IMG/VR virus record: IMGVR_UViG_3300040771_000047
Span: 1-64,000 of that record
DNA from: a virus
Reading direction: 5' to 3' (one strand)
Length of the DNA: 64,000 nucleotides
The notes below the pieces were generated by a model that did not search any database, was not told the origin of the DNA, and worked only from the letters and a program-made list of their open reading frames with translations. Within the stretch, counting starts at the first letter, position 1. Every line of letters starts with the position of its first letter. The translations under genes and the position numbers were made by a program. Shown piece after piece: positions 52,083-60,032 of the stretch.

Positions 52083-52667
52083 ATGAAAATAGAAATAGGA
52101 AAAGTTTTCCCTAACAAAACTGTTAAGTATTTGTTACCTAGTCTTAAACTTCTAGGAGATGATTTTAAAGCTAAATTTAATCTAGTACATGTACTAGCAT
52201 CAGGAGTACATGATACTCTTATGGATGGTACTCCTTATGAAGGGCAAAGACTAGTTTATCTTTTACTGGATAAGTTAGTAAAACCTACTTTATTTAAAGG
52301 TTTTCTTTCTTGGGTAAAACTTCAACCTTATTATGCTCTTGATTATTCATTTGATAATTTTGAAACAGGAAGAATGCACATGATTGCATTAAGCTATCCT
52401 GAAAAATATGCAGATGCTTATGATAAGTTTATATTAGGTAAATATAGTAAAATGTACACCAAAGATGAAGTAGTAGAGTTTTTTGGTGCAAATAGAGAAG
52501 ATGCTAAAAGTGTTATTAATAAGTCAGCTAAATCAGGTGAAAAACATGTGATTAATTTGAATCTTACTTATAACTCTAGCATAACTTTAACAGATTTGTT
52601 ACATGAAGGAGGAGAGCATGATTTCCCACCTCAAGAAGAACAAGAAGTATTTAATTTTAAAAAATAA
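52083..52667 (+). CDS. Recombination-block protein, unknown
   Basis: 194 residues with helices and a basic middle; KMYTKDEVVEFFGANREDAK is helix-turn-helix-like. Not recognised. Lies between the exonuclease and the HU/IHF gene. Confidence 0.5.
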   Translation: MKIEIGKVFPNKTVKYLLPSLKLLGDDFKAKFNLVHVLASGVHDTLMDGTPYEGQRLVYLLLDKLVKPTLFKGFLSWVKLQPYYALDYSFDNFETGRMHMIALSYPEKYADAYDKFILGKYSKMYTKDEVVEFFGANREDAKSVINKSAKSGEKHVINLNLTYNSSITLTDLLHEGGEHDFPPQEEQEVFNFKK

Positions 52668-52701
52668 ACCTCGCTTGCATAGGTCAAAGCTAATCTACAT
52701 T

Positions 52702-52956
52702 ATGAATAACAACCAAAAACTAACTGCTGCTGTACAAAAAGTTACAGGGCAAACTAAAGTACAGGCAGAAGAAAGCATTCAAGCAGTTCTAACATCAGTA
52801 AAGAATTTAGCTATTGAAGATGGTAAAGTAACTATACAAGGTTATGGTACATTTTCTAATAAGTTAAGAGCTGAAAGAGAAGGTAGAAATCCTATGACAG
52901 GAGCTACAATTACTATTGAAGCAAAAGAAGTTTTTAGCTTTAAAGCTTCTAAATAA
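52702..52956 (+). CDS. HU/IHF-type DNA-bending protein
   Basis: 84 residues from ATG 52702, preferred over an upstream start that runs into the previous gene. The family signature is clear: GRNPMTGATITI in the DNA-grasping arm, with a helical start KLTAAVQKVTGQTKVQAEES. A bending protein helps replication or packaging. crAss-like phages are known to carry such genes. It is closed by a strong terminator. Confidence 0.85.
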   Translation: MNNNQKLTAAVQKVTGQTKVQAEESIQAVLTSVKNLAIEDGKVTIQGYGTFSNKLRAEREGRNPMTGATITIEAKEVFSFKASK

Positions 52957-52968
52957 TTAACTAAAAAA

Positions 52969-53008
52969 AACAGAGTGAGAGTGTGCGTAACCTCACTCTG
53001 TTTTATTT
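52969..53008 (+). terminator. Terminator after the HU/IHF gene
   Basis: Stem CAGAGTGAG (52971-52979) with CTCACTCTG (52992-53000), then TTTTATTTTA. Confidence 0.8.
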
Positions 53009-53024
53009 TAAAATCTAAATTAAA

Positions 53025-53159
53025 ATGGCTAAATTTTATTACGAATGTAAGAGTTGTGGGGAAGATTTTGATTCTTCATCAGCAGAAGTAGTGTGTACAG
53101 AGTGTTTAAGTAGTAACATTGTAGGAGGAGAAATAAGGGAGGAAGAAGATGATAATTAG
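53025..53159 (+). CDS. Zinc-ribbon protein (44 residues)
   Basis: ATG at 53025 to TAG at 53159. Two CxxC pairs (ECKSCGED and CTECLSSN) with an acidic end make a clear zinc ribbon. It overlaps the start of the kinase gene by 11 bases. Function unknown. Confidence 0.6.
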   Translation: MAKFYYECKSCGEDFDSSSAEVVCTECLSSNIVGGEIREEEDDN

Positions 53160-53934
53160 TATATCTGGAAAAATAGGTTCTGGAAAGGATACAGTAGGTA
53201 GGATTATACAATACCTTGAGAATCCTATAATTACTACAGCAGATATAGTTAAAGCTCTAAAAGATAAAAATAGAAGTTATAAAAGTACTTCTTTTGAAAT
53301 CAAGAAATGGGCAGGTAAACTTAAAGATATTACTTGTATTTTACTTAACTGTACTAGAGAGGACCTTGAAGATTCTGATTTTAAGAATAAAGAATTAGAA
53401 GAAGAGTGGTGGTATTACACTAATAGTATAGAAATGTTTTCTTTTTTAAATAATCAAAAAGAACTAGACCATGAATATTATTTAGTTAAACTTACACCTA
53501 GATTACTTCTTCAACTACTTGGTACTGATTGTGGTAGAAATATTATACATCCTAACATATGGGTAAATGCTTTAATGAGTGAGTATAAAGGTTGGTTTGA
53601 TGAACAAGGGGTTGTAATAGACAATAATACAGGTAGAAAAATGAAATATCCTAATTGGATTATTACTGACACTAGATTTCCTAATGAATTAAAAGCAGTG
53701 CAATCTAAAGGAGGTTTGAATATTAGAGTTAAAAGACCTAAACCTCTTATAAAAACAGGGAATAAAACAACAGATGATGTACTTAATCATACTAAAAATT
53801 ATGGTATAGTAGAACATGAATCAGAAACAGCATTAGATCAAGCTGAATTTGATTATGTTATTTACAATACTGGTACTATTCAAGATTTACTTAAAGAGAT
53901 AAAAGAAATATTAACACAAGAAAAAATTATTTAA
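53149..53934 (+). CDS. Deoxynucleoside monophosphate kinase
   Basis: 261 residues. Walker A is SGKIGSGKDTVG at 6-17. Later WIITDTRFPNELKAV and the RVKRPKPL segment are typical of T4 gene 1-like dNMP kinases. It would phosphorylate dNMPs to feed replication. It lies immediately after a zinc-ribbon frame. Confidence 0.75.
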   Translation: MIISISGKIGSGKDTVGRIIQYLENPIITTADIVKALKDKNRSYKSTSFEIKKWAGKLKDITCILLNCTREDLEDSDFKNKELEEEWWYYTNSIEMFSFLNNQKELDHEYYLVKLTPRLLLQLLGTDCGRNIIHPNIWVNALMSEYKGWFDEQGVVIDNNTGRKMKYPNWIITDTRFPNELKAVQSKGGLNIRVKRPKPLIKTGNKTTDDVLNHTKNYGIVEHESETALDQAEFDYVIYNTGTIQDLLKEIKEILTQEKII

Positions 53935-53935
53935 G

Positions 53936-54259
53936 ATGTCATACAAAATTATAACTACAGTATCTAAAGTAGTAGAAACAACAACAGAAGTAGAAGTTAC
54001 TTTAGTGGGTTATGTTGGGTCAAGAATCAAAATGTACAGAGAGCAACTAGGTTTGAAGCAAATAGATGTTTCTCGTAAAACTATACAACCAGATGGTTCA
54101 TGTGCAATTTCAGCTGGAACTGTTTCTTACCTAGAGAGTGGTATAGGAAATCCAGGTATTAACAATTTAGAAGAAATAGCTAGAGTTTTAGGAGTTCATA
54201 TCTCTGATTTATTTCCTAAAAAAGAAGGAGAAGTTGAATCTGATTTAACAACTATCTAA
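53936..54259 (+). CDS. XRE-type helix-turn-helix regulator
   Basis: 107 residues with the HTH at about 27-80: SRIKMYREQLGLKQIDVSRK, AISAGTVSYLESGIGNP, ARVLGVHISDLF. The wording is that of Cro/CI-type and Bacteroidota XRE regulators. It may control the middle or late genes. The C-terminus is acidic. Confidence 0.75.
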   Translation: MSYKIITTVSKVVETTTEVEVTLVGYVGSRIKMYREQLGLKQIDVSRKTIQPDGSCAISAGTVSYLESGIGNPGINNLEEIARVLGVHISDLFPKKEGEVESDLTTI

Positions 54260-54260
54260 G

Positions 54261-54506
54261 ATGACTATAAAAACTAAATTTAACATAGGAGATGTTGTAT
54301 GGGTTATACATGGAACTGTAGTTCAATCAGCTTTTGTAAGAGAAATTGATATAAGAGTTACAGGTACCTATGGACATTTAAGGTATAACCTTGGTAACAC
54401 TGCTACAACTAGTTCAAGACTTCAAGATGCTTCTATACATGGGACAAAAAACTTCTTAGAAGAGAATTTGTTTAAGTCAAAAGTTCTACTTGTAAAATCT
54501 TTATAA
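54261..54506 (+). CDS. Small SH3-like protein, unknown
   Basis: 81 residues. The pattern KFNIGDVVWVIHGT, then IDIRVTGTYGHLRYNLG and EENLFKSKVLL is a small beta-barrel seen in many phages without known function. Confidence 0.5.
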   Translation: MTIKTKFNIGDVVWVIHGTVVQSAFVREIDIRVTGTYGHLRYNLGNTATTSSRLQDASIHGTKNFLEENLFKSKVLLVKSL

Positions 54507-54507
54507 T

Positions 54508-54714
54508 ATGAGTGAATTAACTGAAGGACAAAAGAAAGGATATTTAAGAGACCCTAATGAATGTCCTTATTGCATATCTGAAAATATTGAAGTAATAAGT
54601 GACTTTGATTATGAAACATTAAGCACAACTGTAGCATGTCGTGATTGTAGTAAGACATGGAGTGATTGTTATACCTTAACAGATGTAGAAGGGAGTGTGA
54701 CAAATGACACCTAG
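54508..54714 (+). CDS. Zinc-ribbon protein
   Basis: 68 residues. CPYCISENIEV (a CxxC) and CRDCSKTWSDC (a second CxxC) flank a short beta core. Its stop overlaps the next start. Confidence 0.55.
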   Translation: MSELTEGQKKGYLRDPNECPYCISENIEVISDFDYETLSTTVACRDCSKTWSDCYTLTDVEGSVTNDT

Positions 54715-56209
54715 TATAAGACAACAAGCTGTTTATGACACTTGGCAGAACACAGATGCAAATATCTTAGTACAAGCTGTCGCAGGTGGTGCAAAAACTA
54801 CTACATTAATGGGAGTATTGGCTTTGTGTGAATTTAGAACTTTGTTTTTAGCTTTCAATAAATCTATCCAAGAAGAAATTGGTGGTAGAATTGAAGCTAA
54901 TCCAGCTCTAAAGCACGCGAAGTCTATGACTCTGCATTCATTAGGTTTATCTGCTATAAAATATAAGTATGGAAGGTTTACTCTAAACAAGAGTAAAAAC
55001 TACCTGATAATTAAACATTTACAAACTTATAATAGAGCTTTATTTAATGGTATGTCTTGGGAAGAAAAGACTAAAACTACACTTACTTTAATGGAGATGA
55101 ATGATGTTAGTAGATTGTTTCTAACTGAAGACATTACTATAATTACAGGTTTCATGTCAACTATGGATAAGTTTTTCTACATTCATCCTAACATGGATGA
55201 TTTATGGAAAGAGTTCTTATTTATTAGAGAACAGTTCACTGCAGACCTAATGATAGATTATATTGATATGATTTACATTCCGGTAAGCCAGAATTTGTTT
55301 ATCCCCATTCAGCCTTATTATCTAATGATTGATGAAGCTCAAGACTTAAACTTGGTTCAACATAAGATGATTAACAATCTTATAGACCAGGGAGACATTA
55401 AAAAGTGGATAGCAGTAGGGGATAGAAGACAATCTATCTATGGTTTTAGTGGTAGTTATGCATCTTCCTTTGATTTGTTTAAACAGAAAGAAAATGTATA
55501 TGAATTACCTCTTGATGTTTGTTATAGATGCCCTGTGGACATCATAGCAGAAGCTAATATGATTTATGATGTCATAGAACCTTTTAAAACTTATGAGGGC
55601 ATAGTGAAGACTATTACAGATTATAAACTAATCCAAGATTCTTCTATGGTTATCTGTAGAAATTCAGGACCCTTGTTAGACCTGTATTTCCAATTACTTA
55701 GCCAAAACAAGAAAGTATTCATAAAAGGAGAAGATATTTTAAATGGAGTAATTAGATTTTTAAGACCTTACCAATATAAAACTGTAAGAGAAGCTCATAA
55801 AAAGATTAACTTTGAGATACTGGAAATCCAGGAATTAGAGGTTAAGACAGATGAGTTAAGATTTAAGTTGTATAAACTAAAGGATAATCTTAAAAATTTT
55901 ATACTTTTGTCTAAGCATTATTGCAAGCCTAACGATAAGGTAGGTGTAATCATTTTAGAGCTAGATTCTATGTTTAAATCTATAGATGATAGTACAGCAA
56001 TTACACTTTGTACTATTCATAAATCTAAAGGACTTGAAGCTAATATAGTCTATATTCTTAATGAGTTTTTAATACCTTCTAAATTTGCTAAGTCACCTAT
56101 GCAGTTAGAGCAAGAAAGAAATCTAAAATATGTAGCTAGAACTAGAGCCAAAGAAGAGCTTTATTATCTAAACATTAAAAATGAAAAAGATGAATCAGAA
56201 GAAGTTTAA
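54704..56209 (+). CDS. SF1A (UvrD/PcrA-like) DNA helicase
   Basis: 501 residues. Walker A is AVAGGAKTTTL, with Ala where most have Gly before the Lys. Motif II is LMIDEAQDLN, then GDRRQSIYGFSGS (motif III), CTIHKSKGLEANIVYIL (motif V) and YVARTRAKEELYYL (motif VI). It is a 3'-5' helicase of the UvrD kind, for repair or restart of forks. Confidence 0.8.
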   Translation: MTPSIRQQAVYDTWQNTDANILVQAVAGGAKTTTLMGVLALCEFRTLFLAFNKSIQEEIGGRIEANPALKHAKSMTLHSLGLSAIKYKYGRFTLNKSKNYLIIKHLQTYNRALFNGMSWEEKTKTTLTLMEMNDVSRLFLTEDITIITGFMSTMDKFFYIHPNMDDLWKEFLFIREQFTADLMIDYIDMIYIPVSQNLFIPIQPYYLMIDEAQDLNLVQHKMINNLIDQGDIKKWIAVGDRRQSIYGFSGSYASSFDLFKQKENVYELPLDVCYRCPVDIIAEANMIYDVIEPFKTYEGIVKTITDYKLIQDSSMVICRNSGPLLDLYFQLLSQNKKVFIKGEDILNGVIRFLRPYQYKTVREAHKKINFEILEIQELEVKTDELRFKLYKLKDNLKNFILLSKHYCKPNDKVGVIILELDSMFKSIDDSTAITLCTIHKSKGLEANIVYILNEFLIPSKFAKSPMQLEQERNLKYVARTRAKEELYYLNIKNEKDESEEV

Positions 56210-56693
56210 ATTCCCTAAAGAATCTTGGAATAAATGGAAAGAAGCTTTATTAAGTGGAGAATACGCGCAAGGTGAAGGGTACTTAGTTTCTTATAAACCA
56301 GACTATGAGAAAGATAAATATGAAGAATATGAAAATTCAATTGAATTTTCAACACAAACTTGTAATTTCTGTTGTTTAGGTGTAATGGCAGCTTGTCAAG
56401 ATGTACCTTTAAGTAACTTATTTGCTGTGGAATATCTTTATGCAAACAAAAATTATGAAGTTCCATCAGAGCTAGTTTCTGAGTCAACTGGAACTTTATC
56501 TCATACGGCTTTAGTTGAAATACTTTCAAGTTTAAATGATGGATTTTCTAGAAATACGTTTATAAATGATTTTAAGAAATTAGACTACGTTTTTAGAATA
56601 GATTTATTACAATATTTTGAGTATAATCAAGAACTTAAATTTAACTTTGTACAAATAGTAGAGTTTATAGAGGACAATACTGAATTTTACTAA
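56181..56693 (+). CDS. Phage protein of unknown function (SGEY..Q type)
   Basis: 170 residues. The start KFPKESWNKWKEALLSGEYA and CNFCCLGVMAACQ are familiar from a phage family without known function. The C-terminal part is helical. Overlaps the helicase end by 29 bases. Confidence 0.5.
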   Translation: MKKMNQKKFKFPKESWNKWKEALLSGEYAQGEGYLVSYKPDYEKDKYEEYENSIEFSTQTCNFCCLGVMAACQDVPLSNLFAVEYLYANKNYEVPSELVSESTGTLSHTALVEILSSLNDGFSRNTFINDFKKLDYVFRIDLLQYFEYNQELKFNFVQIVEFIEDNTEFY

Positions 56694-56694
56694 T

Positions 56695-57189
56695 ATGGAA
56701 GAAAGAGTGATTACCATTTCAATGCCTTTACCTACTCATATAGCTTGTACTGACAATGTTAAAGCTAAGAATAGCTACTGGAAGATAAATAATCAAGCTA
56801 TATATAATGGTTCTGTTAATACATTTAAGAGAGCCATTATAGTAGCTAACATGCATCATTTTGTAATCAACAGTCTAGATGATTCCATATTAAACCTTAA
56901 CCTGGAAAAGCTTATAAGAGTAGAATATCAGTTTTACACTGTTATCAATCATGGAGATATTTCTAGAAGGTCAGGTAAGACATGTTGGAAACCACCTATA
57001 GAAGACTACAAAATAACTTGGGATTTAAATAATCTCTCTGATATTTGGATAAAAACAGGTAATGATGCACTAACTGAAGCTAAAGTAATAGCGGATGATA
57101 ATGCAGGAGTAATTAGAAAAACATCTTATGAGCTTATTCTTGTAGACCATATAGATGATTTAGAATTAGTAATTAACATAATTTATTAG
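56695..57189 (+). CDS. RusA-like Holliday-junction resolvase (tentative)
   Basis: 164 residues. The block WDLNNLSDIWIKTGNDALTEAK VIADDN has the acidic residues and their spacing that RusA-type resolvases use. The N-terminal part is beta-rich. It would cut branched recombination intermediates. Confidence 0.55.
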   Translation: MEERVITISMPLPTHIACTDNVKAKNSYWKINNQAIYNGSVNTFKRAIIVANMHHFVINSLDDSILNLNLEKLIRVEYQFYTVINHGDISRRSGKTCWKPPIEDYKITWDLNNLSDIWIKTGNDALTEAKVIADDNAGVIRKTSYELILVDHIDDLELVINIIY

Positions 57190-57191
57190 AA

Positions 57192-57389
57192 ATGACAGAT
57201 ATAACTGTAAAAGAAAAAGTAGAAGGATTAAGAATAATGCTTCTAGCAATACAAGAAGGAGTTAAAGACATTCAAAAACATGGTGTTGAACTAGAGTTTA
57301 AAATAGCTAGTGAATATAAAACTGTTGATGTAAAGTCTAAAGGTATTTTTGAAATATCAGTAAAAGCAACAATTAACCAAGAACTATAA
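57192..57389 (+). CDS. Small protein, unknown
   Basis: 65 residues, helix then beta-strands (VELEFKIASEYKTVDVKSKG). Stop overlaps the ThyX start. Not recognised. Confidence 0.45.
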   Translation: MTDITVKEKVEGLRIMLLAIQEGVKDIQKHGVELEFKIASEYKTVDVKSKGIFEISVKATINQEL

Positions 57390-58036
57390 TGAGTCAAGTA
57401 ACATTGAAATCAATTACTCCGCAAATAGAACAAAATATTGTGGAAATAGCTAGAGTAAGTTCTAGTAGAGAAAATAAGTCTGAGCAAGTTGAAGGACTTA
57501 TTAATTATTTAATTAAGCACAAACATTGGAGTCCTTTTGAGCATGGTTTTATGACTTTAGAAATTAAAACTTCTAAAGCAATTGGGATACAACTTATTAG
57601 GCACAGAAGTTTTACTTTTCAAGAGTTCAGTCAAAGATATGCCAAAGTTACCGCTATGGAACCTATAGAACTTAGAGCAGAAGACCCTGTAAACAGACAA
57701 AGTAGTACGGAAGTTTTTGACCCTAAAATAACAGAAAACTATGGTTTAGCAATAGCTAGAAACGCTTCAGAATCTATAGAAATGTACCTCAAACAAGGTA
57801 TTGAACTATACAATAAACTATTGGAAGTAGGTGTAGCCAAGGAGTGTGCTAGAATGATTCTTCCATTAACAACTGAAACTACTATCTATATGACTGGTTC
57901 TATTAGAAGTTGGATTCACTTGATAATGATTAGAGACGATAGCCATGCTCAAAAAGAGATTCAGATTATAGCTAGAGAAATGAAAAGCATCTTTAAACAA
58001 GAATTGCCTTTAATTTCTAAAGCATTAGGATACTAA
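57389..58036 (+). CDS. thyX: Flavin-dependent thymidylate synthase ThyX
   Basis: 215 residues with the ThyX motif RHRSFTFQEFS at 71-81 (RHR-x7-S) followed by QRYAKV. It makes dTMP from dUMP with FAD and folate, unrelated to ThyA. A phage copy raises dTMP for its AT-rich DNA. Confidence 0.9.
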   Translation: MSQVTLKSITPQIEQNIVEIARVSSSRENKSEQVEGLINYLIKHKHWSPFEHGFMTLEIKTSKAIGIQLIRHRSFTFQEFSQRYAKVTAMEPIELRAEDPVNRQSSTEVFDPKITENYGLAIARNASESIEMYLKQGIELYNKLLEVGVAKECARMILPLTTETTIYMTGSIRSWIHLIMIRDDSHAQKEIQIIAREMKSIFKQELPLISKALGY

Positions 58037-58064
58037 TTCATTAACTTTGTAAAAAATTAAAATT

Positions 58065-58388
58065 ATGAGAGTAATAGGTACAATGGTTCTTATAGAACAA
58101 ACAATGACTAAGAAAACGTCAGCAATTATTATGACAGATGGAAACAAAGAACAATCTTTTGACACTAAGTTCAAGATTGTTGGATTAGGAGGAAAATGTC
58201 CTAATGAAAGAGAAGATACTTACGAAGGTATAAAGGTTGGTGATGAACCTATATTTTCTACTCATGTAGTTTTTCATGGTGCCAAAAGAATATCTGAGGT
58301 TAAAGCTAAGAATGGTAGAGATGTTGAAAGTGCTGTTATACACACTATGGTAGACTATGCTGACATTATTGCTATAGAAAACGATTAA
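58065..58388 (+). CDS. GroES-like co-chaperonin (tentative)
   Basis: 107 residues. The wording TSAIIMTDGNKE, FKIVGLGGKCPN, GIKVGDEPIFSTHVVFHGA and DYADIIAIEND follows the GroES/Cpn10 pattern (IIL, GDKVLF, EDILAI). It might work with host GroEL to fold capsid proteins, as T4 gp31 does. No mobile-loop motif is clear. Confidence 0.5.
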   Translation: MRVIGTMVLIEQTMTKKTSAIIMTDGNKEQSFDTKFKIVGLGGKCPNEREDTYEGIKVGDEPIFSTHVVFHGAKRISEVKAKNGRDVESAVIHTMVDYADIIAIEND

Positions 58389-58990
58389 TGAAAATTAAAA
58401 AACTAATCCACAAATCAAAATTGAATATGGAAAAGATTACAGATATAGCAGTATATCAACAACTTGCAAGTAGGACTTGTGTAGATTTAGGTTCAGAAGA
58501 ATTAAACACTAGACACATGCAAATGGGTGTAATTACTGAAGTAGGTGAAACTCTTGATGTAATTAAGAAATTTGTAGCTTATGGTAAACCTCTTGATATT
58601 GTTAATATTGGAGAAGAAATAGCTGATACCATTTGGTACAGAGCTAATGAAGCTAAAATGGGAGGAGTAGCGTGGACACAATCAGATTTAGATATTTTCT
58701 GTGGACAAATTGATGCTCAAATTCTTGAAAGTGGTTTTAAAGTTACTGCAGATACTGTAGATGCTTTTATAGTTAGTATTTTACCTTATTCTTACGGTAG
58801 TTCTGAAGCAGATAACGCTCTTAAAGATGTAGCTATTCTTAATGTAGTTGCTACTTTTTATGGACTTGATTTATTTCAACTTCTTACTAACAATATTAAT
58901 AAGTTGCGAATAAGGTATCCTGAAAAATTTACTAATGAAGCAGCTCTTAACAGAGACTTAACTGCTGAAAGAGTTGAATTAGAAAAGTAA
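58388..58990 (+). CDS. MazG-like nucleotide pyrophosphohydrolase
   Basis: 200 residues (M14 at 58427 is an alternative start). The metal-binding pattern is EVGE at 51-54, then GEEIAD with E76, E77 and D80, as in MazG-type all-alpha pyrophosphatases. The end KLRIRYPEKFTNEAALNRDL is typical. It removes unusual NTPs or dUTP, or lowers ppGpp signalling, in phages. Confidence 0.7.
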   Translation: MKIKKLIHKSKLNMEKITDIAVYQQLASRTCVDLGSEELNTRHMQMGVITEVGETLDVIKKFVAYGKPLDIVNIGEEIADTIWYRANEAKMGGVAWTQSDLDIFCGQIDAQILESGFKVTADTVDAFIVSILPYSYGSSEADNALKDVAILNVVATFYGLDLFQLLTNNINKLRIRYPEKFTNEAALNRDLTAERVELEK

Positions 58991-59001
58991 AATAAATAAA
59001 T

Positions 59002-59035
59002 ATAGCGAGAATATAAAAAGTTCTCGCTATTTTTA
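59002..59035 (+). terminator. Terminator after the MazG-like gene
   Basis: Stem ATAGCGAGAA with TTCTCGCTAT and a TTTTT tail. Confidence 0.8.
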
Positions 59036-59053
59036 TGCCTTAAAACTAACACT

Positions 59054-59806
59054 ATGGCTAGATCAGCAAATTATTGGGATAATTTTAATTTTAAAAGAGC
59101 ATTTACAAATGTACTTATCATTTTGTGTTTGCTGCTTTTATGGAGTAATTGTGAAAAAAGTAGTAAGATTAGTCAAATTAACAGCCTTAATTCTAGTTTG
59201 TCAGACACTGCTACATTCTGGAAAACTAAAGAAGGTTTTCATAAAGCTAGGATTACAGTATTGGAAGCAAACACTGCAAGGGATTTTATAAACTTATCTA
59301 CTAAAGATACTACTATAATTAAACTACAGAAACTTGTAAATAACAATAAACAATTTATTAAAAAACAAGGTAGCATTACTGTAATAGAAAGTGAGACTAA
59401 AATAAAGACCTCAGTTGCAAATATTGTGAACGATAACACTAAAGTATACCCTGATGGAAAATCTCCTATATACACCTCTCAAATTAAGTTAGGTAAATGG
59501 GTTACAGGTTCAACAATAGCTACTAGAGACAGTACTGTTATTGATATTTCATTTAGAGAAGAGATGGATTTTGTTATTGGAAGAAAGAAGACTGGATTCC
59601 TAGGACTTGGTAAGGGGCAACCTTTTGTAGAAGCTACTCTTCATAATCCATACAGTGAAATTAAAGTGATTAGATCATATCAACCCAAAGCTCCTGCAAA
59701 CAAAAAGTATCACATAGGCCCAACCTTAACGTACGGGATAGGTCAGAACCTTCAACCTGGAGTCTATATAGGTATAGGCGTTACTTGGGGCGTTATAAAT
59801 TTTTAA
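59054..59806 (+). CDS. Membrane-anchored protein with outer-membrane-like C-terminus (spanin-like)
   Basis: 250 residues. A transmembrane helix (about 16-33) is followed by a coiled-coil region (40-110) and a beta-rich domain that ends in GIGQNLQPGVYIGIGVTWG and a final phenylalanine. A terminal Phe is the usual signal of outer-membrane beta-barrel strands. A protein that links both membranes is a candidate spanin for lysis. It is separated from the other lysis genes. Confidence 0.45.
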   Translation: MARSANYWDNFNFKRAFTNVLIILCLLLLWSNCEKSSKISQINSLNSSLSDTATFWKTKEGFHKARITVLEANTARDFINLSTKDTTIIKLQKLVNNNKQFIKKQGSITVIESETKIKTSVANIVNDNTKVYPDGKSPIYTSQIKLGKWVTGSTIATRDSTVIDISFREEMDFVIGRKKTGFLGLGKGQPFVEATLHNPYSEIKVIRSYQPKAPANKKYHIGPTLTYGIGQNLQPGVYIGIGVTWGVINF

Positions 59807-59807
59807 T

Positions 59808-59996
59808 ATGGATGAAAATGAAGTAATATGGTGTTATTCTCTAATAGATAATGATGTGATTTTTATTTTTAGAGATAGAGGTAAAGAAATTAGAATTGAT
59901 TTAAAAGATAGTAACAATAAAATTGTTAAAACAATGAATTGGTTAAGACCAGAAGAGACTGAACTTATAGTTAAATTAAAAGCAGAAGTGGTATAG
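59808..59996 (+). CDS. Small protein, unknown
   Basis: 62 residues, one base after the previous gene. Mixed alpha/beta (NEVIWCYSLIDNDVIFIFRD). Not recognised. Confidence 0.5.
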   Translation: MDENEVIWCYSLIDNDVIFIFRDRGKEIRIDLKDSNNKIVKTMNWLRPEETELIVKLKAEVV

Positions 59997-60018
59997 GCCT
60001 CACTTCTGCTTTCTTTTT
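59981..60018. terminator. Bidirectional terminator between convergent genes
   Basis: Stem AGCAGAAGTG with CACTTCTGCT. It is followed by TTCTTTTT on the plus strand and by TTTAATTTAA on the minus strand, so it can end both the rightward replication block and the leftward giant gene. Confidence 0.75.
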
Positions 60019-60032
60019 ACCTCACTTTAACT

